64,000 bases of DNA from Diplocarpon mali (lineage: Eukaryota; Ascomycota; Leotiomycetes; Helotiales; Drepanopezizaceae), in assembly GCA_024741835.1 (NCBI GenBank), contig JAENRP010000035.1, positions 5,624-69,623 on the forward strand. Reading direction: 5' to 3'. Each line of letters opens with the position of its first letter. Within the stretch, counting starts at the first letter, position 1. Under the pieces are notes generated by a model. It was not told the origin of the DNA, did no database searches, and saw nothing but the letters and a program-made list of their open reading frames with translations. Of this stretch, positions 56,653 to 64,000 are shown piece by piece. The position numbers and the translations under genes are program-made.

Positions 56653-57636
56653 CTAATCTATGAACTTCAACTCTCCCTCTTTGGCTCTCCTCCCTACAGA
56701 CAGCGCCCTCCTTTCCGGATCTAATTCTCGCATGATCCATTCGTAAACAGCCCACTGAGCAGCATTCACAATGAAAGCCCTGAGATTGCAGACGCCCAAG
56801 CCTCGGAAAAACACTCCTATGCCCTCGTTTCGGTATGCATTGCTCGCAATCTCGACAGCACCAAGTCTCTTCGTCGCTGTCTCTCCCGCTAGCAAAGAAG
56901 TCGCTTCAGCAGGAATTACTAACGGAATGGCTTGTTGTGTTTGCACGCGGGTCTTGACAACATCCAAAGGGAATATACTCGCCCAGGTCACCACTCCAGC
57001 AATACCTCCGCAGAGCAGGACTTTAGCAGCTTCCCGGATACCATTTTCATCTGCATTATCACCGCGCTCACGCATCTTCTGTGAGATGAACCGGGTTGTG
57101 AGTTCGTAACTCCAGAAGTAGAATCCATAACCCACGCTATCCCTCAGTGCCGTGACCACGCCACCGAAATACAAGCCTTTGACTCCCTCATTACGCAAGA
57201 TATCCCGGGTAATTTTCCAGCATGAAGTTGACTGTTGGGAAGCTGCGATTTGGACACGGCATTTTACAAGTTCGGTCGGTGTGGATACGACCCAAGTTGC
57301 AAGACCACCCATAGCACCGGCAAGCCATGTCGTCCATAAATTTGGGGGAGCGGATGGGTTGTAGGAGTTCAAAAGGATACTTGTTCGGTTGTAGGTTACA
57401 AACAGGAGAGCGTTCAAGGCGCCGTACCCGAGTATGGGAGCTGTGGCTCCTCGGATGAGGGAGGAAGCTGATGAGAACTGCGCGCGGTATGGTACTGCTC
57501 CAGGCGGTGCTCCGGTAGAAGTCGAGGGAGGTGAGGCAGGTGAGGCTTGCAGACGGACTTTAATGAGGTCGAGAGGATTACCGATCAGGATTCCTGCAGC
57601 GCCGCTAATGTATCCAGCCCAAAAATCTGCCGACAT
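56653..57636 (-). CDS. mitochondrial carrier family (SLC25) transporter
   Basis: A single-exon protein of 327 aa, with the three-repeat mitochondrial carrier layout of the inner membrane. Carrier signatures are PLDLIK (repeat 1, in GYISGAAGILIGNPLDLIKV), PTELVK (repeat 2, GLATWVVSTPTELVKCRVQ; Thr replaces the usual second position) and PLDVVK (repeat 3, GVVTWASIFPLDVVKTRVQ). Matching helix ends are NEGVKGLYFGG, LRDSVGYGFYFWSYE, NEGIGVFFRGLG and NAAQWAVYEW. The substrate cannot be read from the sequence. It resembles uncharacterised fungal carriers near the amino-acid group. Confidence 0.88.
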   Translation of the reverse strand: MSADFWAGYISGAAGILIGNPLDLIKVRLQASPASPPSTSTGAPPGAVPYRAQFSSASSLIRGATAPILGYGALNALLFVTYNRTSILLNSYNPSAPPNLWTTWLAGAMGGLATWVVSTPTELVKCRVQIAASQQSTSCWKITRDILRNEGVKGLYFGGVVTALRDSVGYGFYFWSYELTTRFISQKMRERGDNADENGIREAAKVLLCGGIAGVVTWASIFPLDVVKTRVQTQQAIPLVIPAEATSLLAGETATKRLGAVEIASNAYRNEGIGVFFRGLGVCNLRAFIVNAAQWAVYEWIMRELDPERRALSVGRRAKEGELKFID

Positions 57637-57771
57637 ATTGAGTTTGCTGGTTGAGAGTGGTTTGTCAAAAATTATACAAAGGTGGCGTTATTGCTGAAAC
57701 ATCGTAGGCAAATATTCCAAAGTGTAAATGCTTCAGATCAAAAAGCGGCAATGGAAAGAAATACCCAGAAA

Positions 57772-58104
57772 TTACAATACTTCATCTGAGGTTCGAGTCC
57801 AGGGCTTTCTTTGAGAGATAGCAGTAATGACTGGGTCGGAATAATCTCGTATTGTCCTCTCCGCAAGTGTGATTTGGGTGAGAAGTGTAATGAAAACCGC
57901 TGCCCACGCAGTTCCAGCTTTCAATGGTCTCGGGATCGATCCAATTCTAGCAAATCCAGAAACACATTCGAGTGGTGCTGCTGGTAGGGTACGCCGAATG
58001 TACTGGTAGTGTCCAAGCTGTGCTGCGAATGCACTTAACAAGATGGCACTCCGGTATTTCGCAACGAAGTAATTAGCTTCTGTTGGTTTCGCAGGCGGGG
58101 TCAT
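57772..58104 (-). CDS. small hypothetical membrane protein
   Basis: 110 aa, unspliced. Two moderately hydrophobic segments are visible: FVAKYRSAILLSAFAAQLG (~13-31) and AGTAWAAVFITLLTQITLA (~63-81). They are separated by a basic loop (YIRRTLPAAP). This suggests a two-pass membrane protein, possibly in an organelle membrane. It looks like a conserved small fungal protein, but I do not recognise a family. It lies 135 bp upstream of the carrier start, in the same orientation. It is divergent from RAD54 with 362 bp between starts. Confidence 0.6.
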   Translation of the reverse strand: MTPPAKPTEANYFVAKYRSAILLSAFAAQLGHYQYIRRTLPAAPLECVSGFARIGSIPRPLKAGTAWAAVFITLLTQITLAERTIRDYSDPVITAISQRKPWTRTSDEVL

Positions 58105-58466
58105 CGTCGAGCTTAGAGCGGGGCAGTAGATAAGATGGGTCTGCGGAGGAGAAAACGATTAAAATCGAAACTAGGCAGATCTGTACATTCGATGCAGCGG
58201 GGAAGCAGGAAAAGCAAACAAGTATGAAGATAAGAAAAATCGCGCTGGCGAGAAAAACCCGGGATTCACGTTCGCCTTCCACGTGTTTACGAGACGCGTT
58301 GCACTCATTAAACGCTTGGGCGCGTCAATGAAATGGTGACGCATCGCCACCTTCATTTGATCGACAGCAGCTCATCCGACGCCCAAAAGTTTCCCACTAT
58401 TTCAAAGCCCTGTGAGAATGATCATTTTCGAAGCGGAGCAAACAGTGAGATCGCTCTAGAGACACG
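58105..58466. promoter_or_regulatory. divergent promoter (small membrane protein / RAD54)
   Basis: 362 bp between divergent starts. An ACGCG-containing word (gagacgcgttgc, near 58290) includes ACGCGT, the MCB core used by MBF at the G1/S transition. This suits a DNA-repair gene, but one site is weak evidence. Confidence 0.45.
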
Positions 58467-60998
58467 ATGATGATCACTCCTGACGAGCTGGTTTCGAGCA
58501 CGCCTGCACCTGCGAGAAAGCGCCTTGGGACTCACGGAGTAACGCCTCAGACCGTTGATCGATTGAAGAAGCCATTCGGCCTGACCTTGAACGATGACAA
58601 GGAGAACAATTATCTAACCCCTTCCGCGAAACCTCCGGGCTCCCAGCGCCTGTATACGCCGCAATCCGTAGACCGACTCATCAAGCCCTTCAGATGCCCC
58701 GGATCTGCGACTATAACTCGAGCCTCAGTGAAACCTGCCCGGAAGCGAAGGAAGGTTGACTATGGCGGTGCCGACGGCGAGCAGGAGGATGGCGATAAAC
58801 CGTGGACGAATGAAGATAGATTGGCCCTCGCGAATCGGGAATCAAACAAATTCCCGGTTTTCCAGGTCAAGGACAAGGACACGATGTTCCGGAAAGCGTT
58901 TTCTGTTCCTTTAGTGAACAAAGATGGCGCCTCTTACAATCCAAACAGACCACCACCCACTCTCGGATTAAGACAGGGCGCTGTCTTCATTGCAAAGCCG
59001 CTACACGACCCCAGTGGTGAATTTGCAATTGTCCTCTATGACCCTACCGTCGACGAGAGACCAAGAGCTATCGAGGAATCTAAAAAGGCCGAAAGCGGAG
59101 AACCGCCGAAGATTGATGCGCCTCTTGTTCACAAATCGCTGGCAGAGATTCTAGGAATCAAAAAGGTCGTTGAGAGTGACAGACCCAAAGTTCCCGTTGT
59201 TATCGATCCACGGCTGTCGAAAGTTCTCAGGCCCCATCAAATTGAAGGGGTGAAGTTTATGTACCGATGTGTGACTGGAATGATTGAAGACAATGCGAAC
59301 GGCTGCATTATGGCCGATGAGATGGGCTTGGGCAAGACCTTACAGTGCATTGCCCTCATGTGGACGCTGTTGAAACAGTCTCCAGAGGCCGGAAGATCCA
59401 CAATTCAGAAAGCCATTATTGCATGCCCTTCCAGCTTGGTGAAGAATTGGGCGAACGAGCTGGTCAAGTGGCTTGGACCAGACGCCATCCAACCGTTTGC
59501 CATCGATGGTAAAGCCACAAAAGAAGAACTGCAACAGCAGCTACGGCAATGGGCTATTGCGAGCGGTCGCTCCGTCACAAGACCTGTCATAATTGTCTCA
59601 TACGAAACGCTGCGACTCAACGTGGAGGAGTTGAAGAACACGAAGATCGGACTCATGCTATGTGATGAGGGCCATCGGTTAAAAAACGGCGACAGTCAAA
59701 CATTCACGGCGCTAAATAGTCTGAATGTGTCGAGGAGGGTTATCCTGTCCGGGACACCAATTCAGAACGATCTTTCCGAGTACTTCTCACTCATTAGCTT
59801 CGCCAATCCAGGTCTCCTTGGTACACGAGTGCAGTTTCGGAAGAAATATGAGCTGCCAATTCTCAAAGGACGGGATGCGGCTGGAAGTGACAAAGATCGT
59901 CAGAAGGGAGACGAGACCGTACGAGAGCTACTGAGTGTGGTCAATAAATTTATCATTCGACGGACAAACGATATTTTATCAAAATATCTGCCTGTCAAGT
60001 ACGAGCATGTTGTTTTCTGCAACCTTGCGCCTTTCCAGCTCGACCTCTACAATCATTTCATCAGCAGTCCCGATATCAAGGCTTTGCTTCGGGGTAAGGG
60101 AAGCCAGCCTCTCAAAGCCATAGGGTTGCTCAAGAAGCTCTGCAATCACCCAGATTTACTCAGCCTTCCCGATGACCTACCAGGATGCGAGAAATATTTT
60201 CCAGATGATTATGTCCCCAAGGATGCTCGAGGAAGGGACCGTGATATCAGGCCGTGGTATTCAGGAAAGATGCAGGTTCTGGATCGAATGCTTGCACGAA
60301 TCCACCAGGACACGAACGACAAGATTGTCTTGATCAGTAACTGGACTCAAACACTGGACATGTTCGAAAAGCTTTGTCGCGATCGAGGCTATGGCAGTCT
60401 CCGGCTCGATGGCACCATGAATGTGACAAAACGACAGAAACTTGTGGATAAATTCAATAATCCGGAGGGGACAGAATTCATATTCCTCCTTAGTAGTAAA
60501 GCCGGTGGGTGTGGTCTGAATCTCATCGGAGCTAACAGACTGGTCCTCTTCGATCCAGATTGGAACCCGGCAGCAGATCAACAAGCTCTTGCCCGAGTAT
60601 GGCGAGATGGTCAGAAGAAAGACTGTTTCGTGTACCGCTTCATCGCAACAGGGACCATCGAGGAAAAGGTTTTTCAAAGACAATCCCACAAACAGTCATT
60701 ATCATCCTGCGTTGTCGACTCCGCCGAGGACGTCGAAAGACATTTCACTCTCGATAGCTTGCGGGAGCTGTTCCAGTACCATAGCGAGACGACTAGCGAT
60801 ACGCATGATACATTCAAGTGTAAGCGCTGTAAGCCTGATGGGAAACAGTACATCAAAGCGCCGGCGATGATGTACGGTGACACGAGTACGTGGAATCATT
60901 TCGTTAATGAGGGCCTGAAAACGATACAGGATCTGCTTTTGAGGCAGGAATGTGGCGATGATGCGGTGTCGGCCGTTTTTCAGTATATATCCCATTGA
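58467..60998 (+). CDS. RAD54: Rad54 DNA translocase
   Basis: A SWI2/SNF2 ATPase that partners with Rad51 in homologous recombination in the nucleus. The ORF is unspliced, 843 aa. The N-terminal ~85 residues hold two copies of a short motif (TPQTVDRLKKPF and TPQSVDRLIKPF). The helicase core shows LRPHQIEGVKFMYRCVTGM, motif I DEMGLGKTLQCIAL, motif II DEGHRLKN, motif III LSGTPIQNDLSEYFSL, NHPDL, motif V SSKAGGCGLNLIGANRL and motif VI ADQQALARVWRDGQKKDC. A C-terminal Cys pair (FKCKRCKPDG) matches the Rad54 zinc-binding end. Two ATGs are adjacent at the start (58467 and 58470). The call is secure. Confidence 0.96.
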   Translation: MMITPDELVSSTPAPARKRLGTHGVTPQTVDRLKKPFGLTLNDDKENNYLTPSAKPPGSQRLYTPQSVDRLIKPFRCPGSATITRASVKPARKRRKVDYGGADGEQEDGDKPWTNEDRLALANRESNKFPVFQVKDKDTMFRKAFSVPLVNKDGASYNPNRPPPTLGLRQGAVFIAKPLHDPSGEFAIVLYDPTVDERPRAIEESKKAESGEPPKIDAPLVHKSLAEILGIKKVVESDRPKVPVVIDPRLSKVLRPHQIEGVKFMYRCVTGMIEDNANGCIMADEMGLGKTLQCIALMWTLLKQSPEAGRSTIQKAIIACPSSLVKNWANELVKWLGPDAIQPFAIDGKATKEELQQQLRQWAIASGRSVTRPVIIVSYETLRLNVEELKNTKIGLMLCDEGHRLKNGDSQTFTALNSLNVSRRVILSGTPIQNDLSEYFSLISFANPGLLGTRVQFRKKYELPILKGRDAAGSDKDRQKGDETVRELLSVVNKFIIRRTNDILSKYLPVKYEHVVFCNLAPFQLDLYNHFISSPDIKALLRGKGSQPLKAIGLLKKLCNHPDLLSLPDDLPGCEKYFPDDYVPKDARGRDRDIRPWYSGKMQVLDRMLARIHQDTNDKIVLISNWTQTLDMFEKLCRDRGYGSLRLDGTMNVTKRQKLVDKFNNPEGTEFIFLLSSKAGGCGLNLIGANRLVLFDPDWNPAADQQALARVWRDGQKKDCFVYRFIATGTIEEKVFQRQSHKQSLSSCVVDSAEDVERHFTLDSLRELFQYHSETTSDTHDTFKCKRCKPDGKQYIKAPAMMYGDTSTWNHFVNEGLKTIQDLLLRQECGDDAVSAVFQYISH

Positions 60999-61798
60999 TT
61001 ACATGTTTTTCTTCATGAGTTTAGCAGGTAAAACGCTTGGGAAGTCTTAGCGAGTGGAATCAGAAAGGAAGAGGCCAAGATGGGCGTCTCTCTTAAAATG
61101 CCGCCGGTAAAATAGCGTACCGGACTGCTGCATCTACGTTTGGAACGGGTAGCCTCTGTCGCACCAATGACACGATGTATGGTTGGCTTTGGTCTGTAAT
61201 CTGTAAAATGTGAATGAACATATTTTTTTGTGATCCTATTGTATTATTGCTGTTGTGGTGTTGTGGTGTTGCTGTTTGGCTTACTTCAGGTGATACGAAG
61301 CGAGTTGCACCCTGGTGATGGACTTCACCACGCCTCCGCGCAGGGAACTCTACATTGACATCTGGGAAGTCAAGGAGCACCAGATACTGCAGTGCAGATT
61401 CTCATGAGAACTGGAAGTCGGCCAGCAAAGCACCAAGGCAGATATCACAACATCAGAGCCGGTGCGAGAAGTACAACTTGCCCAGTGCCTAGTTACAGCA
61501 GCCTAAGGTTTTAATGAAAGTAGTGACGACCGGACCGCAAATCCAACATTGAACTAAACGTACGCATCCAACCATTCAGCTCGACCGAAGAAGAACATCC
61601 GAAAATATAAAACCTAGCAGGAAAGCACTAAAGCGAGCTGAGATTTCCCATGGAGCCGTCCCTCATTGCAACTCTTAAGCCCGCAAGGAATTTTCAACCC
61701 AAGAATGTTTTCAAGAGGAAAATGCACGTGTGCCAAAGTTGTTGCCGGTTGAGGAGGTCTCGAGTCAGAGGCTGCCCGCGAGTGAATACCCGGCTGAT
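60999..61798. other. convergent 3' intergenic region
   Basis: 800 bp between RAD54 (+) and the hydrophobin gene (-). A ttgtggtgttg-type repetition lies at about 61250-61275. No gene recognised. Confidence 0.4.
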
Positions 61799-62331
61799 TT
61801 AGACCGTGACACCGGGGCAAAAGGCGACGTTGTTGTTGGAGAGGAGTTGAACGAGCTGGGTTGGTTGTTAGTGGCTTACAGCTGTTTGAGAGCTGTGGAG
61901 GTGGACAGGAGGGGGACGCTTACAGCAGCGCTATTGGTGTTACCAGTTCCTCCATTGCTCAAGCAGCAGATGTTGACAGCATTGCATGTCTGGACGTCGA
62001 CAGCAAGAATTGGAGTGCCTCGATGTTCTGGTCAGCGAAGATCTGATTACATGTTTCGGGGAGGGTACTTACACTGGGCGGCAACGCTCAGGGTTGGGAC
62101 AATGAGGGGCAGGATGGCTGGAATGACGCCGAGGATGCCCCCGAGGGCTGGGGCGATGTTCGAGCCCAGGCTGGAGGTTGGAACGATGTTTGGCTTTTGC
62201 TGGCAACATGCCTGAGTTCCCTGTCCCTGGGCACAGGACAGCGGAGTGCCGGTCCTCTTGATCCTCTCGACGGAAGGAGCAGCGAGGACGCTCGCGGCGA
62301 GGGTCATGGTGGTGAAAAGCTTGAGCTGCAT
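61799..62331 (-). CDS. hydrophobin (class I-type spacing)
   Basis: A small secreted amphipathic protein that coats hyphae and spores. Three exons (62331-62073, 62018-61924, 61855-61799) encode 136 aa. A signal peptide (MQLKLFTTMTLAASVLAAP) and a basic pro-like segment (VERIKR) come first. All eight cysteines are recovered: LSCAQGQGTQACC, QCTPILA, QTCNAVNICC, AFCPGVTV. The long loop between Cys3 and Cys4 (43 residues) and between Cys7 and Cys8 (25) suits class I spacing better than class II. The last Cys lies in exon 3, so reading through intron 2 would lose it. The intron 1 acceptor is a less common GAG (ATCGAG|GC). It was chosen because the other acceptors give stop codons. The call is strong. 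Confidence 0.87.
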
Positions 62332-63209
62332 TCTGAGCTGGAGTTGTGGTTAAGGAAGATGGTCGTGAAGTGTGGAACTTGTGTTGAGAGGCCTGGTATT
62401 GCTGGACTGTGCTGAGCTGCTGGAGGGAAGAAGATGAGGGTTGAGAGGTGCTTATATATCTTACTGCTGGATATGCTCGACCAGATCAGCGTCATTCAAC
62501 AAATGATATTCTGGTGGACAGACTAGACTTGTAATACTGTCCAGCTGCCCAGGCCTTGGGATAGTCCATAGAGCTATTCGTTATGACACACCCAAGTCAC
62601 AGATCGTCCAATCAAGGACACGTGATTTTGTCTGTCGGCGACGATATGGAAACAAGGAGGCCCGAAAGGCACACTGCCAAAGCCATTGTATCACACACTT
62701 TCGTTAGCGGAAGAGCCACTTGACTGATCCTCAGTCTGAAATCGAAATCCAGACAAGAGATCTCTGATTTCGACAGATGTATTGAACGCCTCGAAGAACA
62801 GCGACACACTTGGGAAGGGTTCCGAGGGCACCAATTCCAAATTTCCCAAGTTGGCGGTAGCCGGAGATGTTCGCTGAAAAGAAAAATGTTGTCCCATCCC
62901 ACAACGTGCTACGTGACAGAGTCCTTTTCTGGGGAAACCAAGGACTGAGCTCCTCGGAAAATAGTGGAATCTGTGAGCACTGTACAATCAGACTCCTCAC
63001 TGTGGCTTTCGCATGGTCTCTCGCAGAGTGATGACTTCATAGCGGTGAACAAGGAAGTGATATTTGACCACGCGATCACCCAAAAATTGTCTCTGAAGCA
63101 GAGGCCTTTCGACTAGCCGACGACAAGAGCGGCGAATGTATCTGCATCTGGAAGTTAAAACTGAGATCGAGAAATCCCCCAATGCCTGGCTCTCAGTACC
63201 CAGACCGCC
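62332..63209. promoter_or_regulatory. hydrophobin upstream region
   Basis: 878 bp. Just upstream of the hydrophobin, gaggtgcttatatatc contains a TATA-like element when read on the minus strand (GATATATAAGC, near 62450-62460). That would place transcription about 100 bp before the start codon. The remainder shows no recognised gene. Confidence 0.45.
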
Positions 63210-64000
63210 CTACCGATTTTCACATTCCCATACACTCCACCAAACCCCCATATTGCTTGCTACCACTAGATCCAGCATCTTCAGTCCTTCGTCGTAAATG
63301 ATCAGCTTCCCAAGCTTCGCTCGCTTACCTCTACTTCCACCTCCAGCATTTTCCTGTCCCATGCTGAGGTCTAACCGAGCCCCGTCATCTTCTTCACTGG
63401 CATGTCCGGCGTAGGAGCAGGGACGACACCTGCCTAGAATGTTTGAAACGTCTTCCTCACTGGAATATCTTAAAGCTGTCTGTGAACATGGTCGAGGTGG
63501 CAGTGGCGGCCGACCCACTTGATCACTTGGATAGATGGCCGTAGATGAAGACGAATGTGGACGTGGTAAGAGATTGTCATGAGCAGAACTGCCGTGACTA
63601 GACAACTTGTTTCCAATCTGTCTGAACGTGGGGATACTGAATCGCTTAGATTCACCGCCACTGCTCCTCGGCCTAGATGCAGCCGCAGTTGAGGACTGCG
63701 TGAAGATGGCTGAAGATGGAAGGTTAAATCGCAAGTCGCTCACGATAGCTGGCGGCTGTACTGAGAGAGGGGAGTCTGCCATGCTTCTTGATGGTGCTGG
63801 TAGACTGTGCTTGCAACGCAACGACCTTCCACCAGGCCCCGTGGAGAATTTGCATCGACCCCCCCATGGGCTAAGAAACGTGTAGCCCTTGGCTTGTGAG
63901 TCTTCAAGGCTCAGAGGTATTGCTGGCCTGTCAGCTGAAAAGCTCCCGGTGGAACTTTTGCCACGTGCCATCGGAGGCCTGTCCGATAAGTCTGAAAGAG
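63210..64000 (-). CDS. conserved fungal protein of unknown function (5' end beyond window)
   Basis: At least 253 aa from the ATG at 63971. The frame stays open to the window edge (DLSDRPPMARGK), so the gene probably begins outside. Visible conserved parts are GYTFLSPWGGRCKFSTG and GGRSLRCKHSLP near residues 29-57, a Ser/Pro-rich middle, and a C-terminal block KLGKLIIYDEGLKMLDLVVA followed by SNMGVWWSVWE. This layout occurs in proteins common to filamentous ascomycetes, known to me only as hypothetical. No catalytic motif is visible. Confidence 0.7.
   Translation of the reverse strand, partial: LSDLSDRPPMARGKSSTGSFSADRPAIPLSLEDSQAKGYTFLSPWGGRCKFSTGPGGRSLRCKHSLPAPSRSMADSPLSVQPPAIVSDLRFNLPSSAIFTQSSTAAASRPRSSGGESKRFSIPTFRQIGNKLSSHGSSAHDNLLPRPHSSSSTAIYPSDQVGRPPLPPRPCSQTALRYSSEEDVSNILGRCRPCSYAGHASEEDDGARLDLSMGQENAGGGSRGKRAKLGKLIIYDEGLKMLDLVVASNMGVWWSVWECENR

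Noticed and set aside
57786..57800. tRNA B-box-like ggttcgagtcc
   Set aside because: It falls in the 3' coding end of the small membrane protein gene. No A box, cloverleaf or T run accompanies it.

Overview
This is nuclear DNA of a filamentous ascomycete (Pezizomycotina). The evidence is short GT-AG introns of about 50-100 bp, a WSC cell-wall sensor, a hydrophobin, a 2EXR protein, a Fig1 membrane protein and a GH93-type secreted glycosidase. I cannot name the species. Leotiomycetes is a guess from general protein style only. The window has two assembly gaps (10724-11500 and 23098-23119) and one isolated N at 19828.

Left part (1 to about 31 kb). Coding and non-coding DNA is GC-rich and genes are sparse. 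Recognisable genes are a protein-L-isoaspartate methyltransferase (512-1357, -), eIF3 subunit e (2892-4264, -) divergent from mitochondrial ribosomal protein mL49/Img2 (4454-4934, +), the SWI/SNF subunit Swi1 (5312-8446, -), an EVE-domain THYN1 homologue (12945-14047, +), a fungal protein of unknown function (16325-17832, -), a probable Tubby/LOR-fold protein (21156-22079, +), and a type II membrane protein of the O-fucosyltransferase superfamily (23127-24572, +). Between them lie long gene-poor stretches. These hold low-complexity tracts, an AGTA-rich tandem array beside the large gap, and two diverged copies of a ~200-bp cassette carrying E-boxes and a CT tract (15036-15250 and 20079-20315).

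Right part (about 31 to 64 kb). Base composition is visibly closer to balanced and genes are denser. They are a WSC stress sensor (31067-32002, +), a TOPORS-like RING protein (33620-34612, -) divergent from SLD2 (34861-36411, +), a Fig1-family membrane protein (36918-37862, -), a two-LysM plus lytic-transglycosylase-like protein (39732-40863, -), a mitochondrial 1-Cys Prx5 (43214-44056, -), a secreted GH93/BNR glycosidase (44703-46004, +), an Ariadne RBR ubiquitin ligase (46890-48530, +), EXO1 (49633-52042, -) divergent from TMA16 (52450-53142, +), a 2EXR protein (53344-54102, -), mitochondrial succinyl-CoA:3-ketoacid CoA transferase (54411-56066, -), a mitochondrial carrier (56653-57636, -), a small membrane protein (57772-58104, -), RAD54 (58467-60998, +), a class I-type hydrophobin (61799-62331, -) and the 3' part of an unknown conserved protein (63210-64000, -).

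Most genes are housekeeping and do not form a cluster. Three genome-maintenance genes (SLD2, EXO1, RAD54) lie within 26 kb, probably by chance. The least ordinary items are the LysM plus transglycosylase-like protein without a signal peptide, the duplicated E-box/CT cassette, the AGTA array at the gap, a 10-codon upstream ORF that ends in an ATGA overlap with the SWI1 start, an 18-nt microexon in the THYN1 homologue, and a GC-AG intron in the CoA-transferase gene. Exon boundaries were worked out by hand from splice motifs, reading frame and family conservation.
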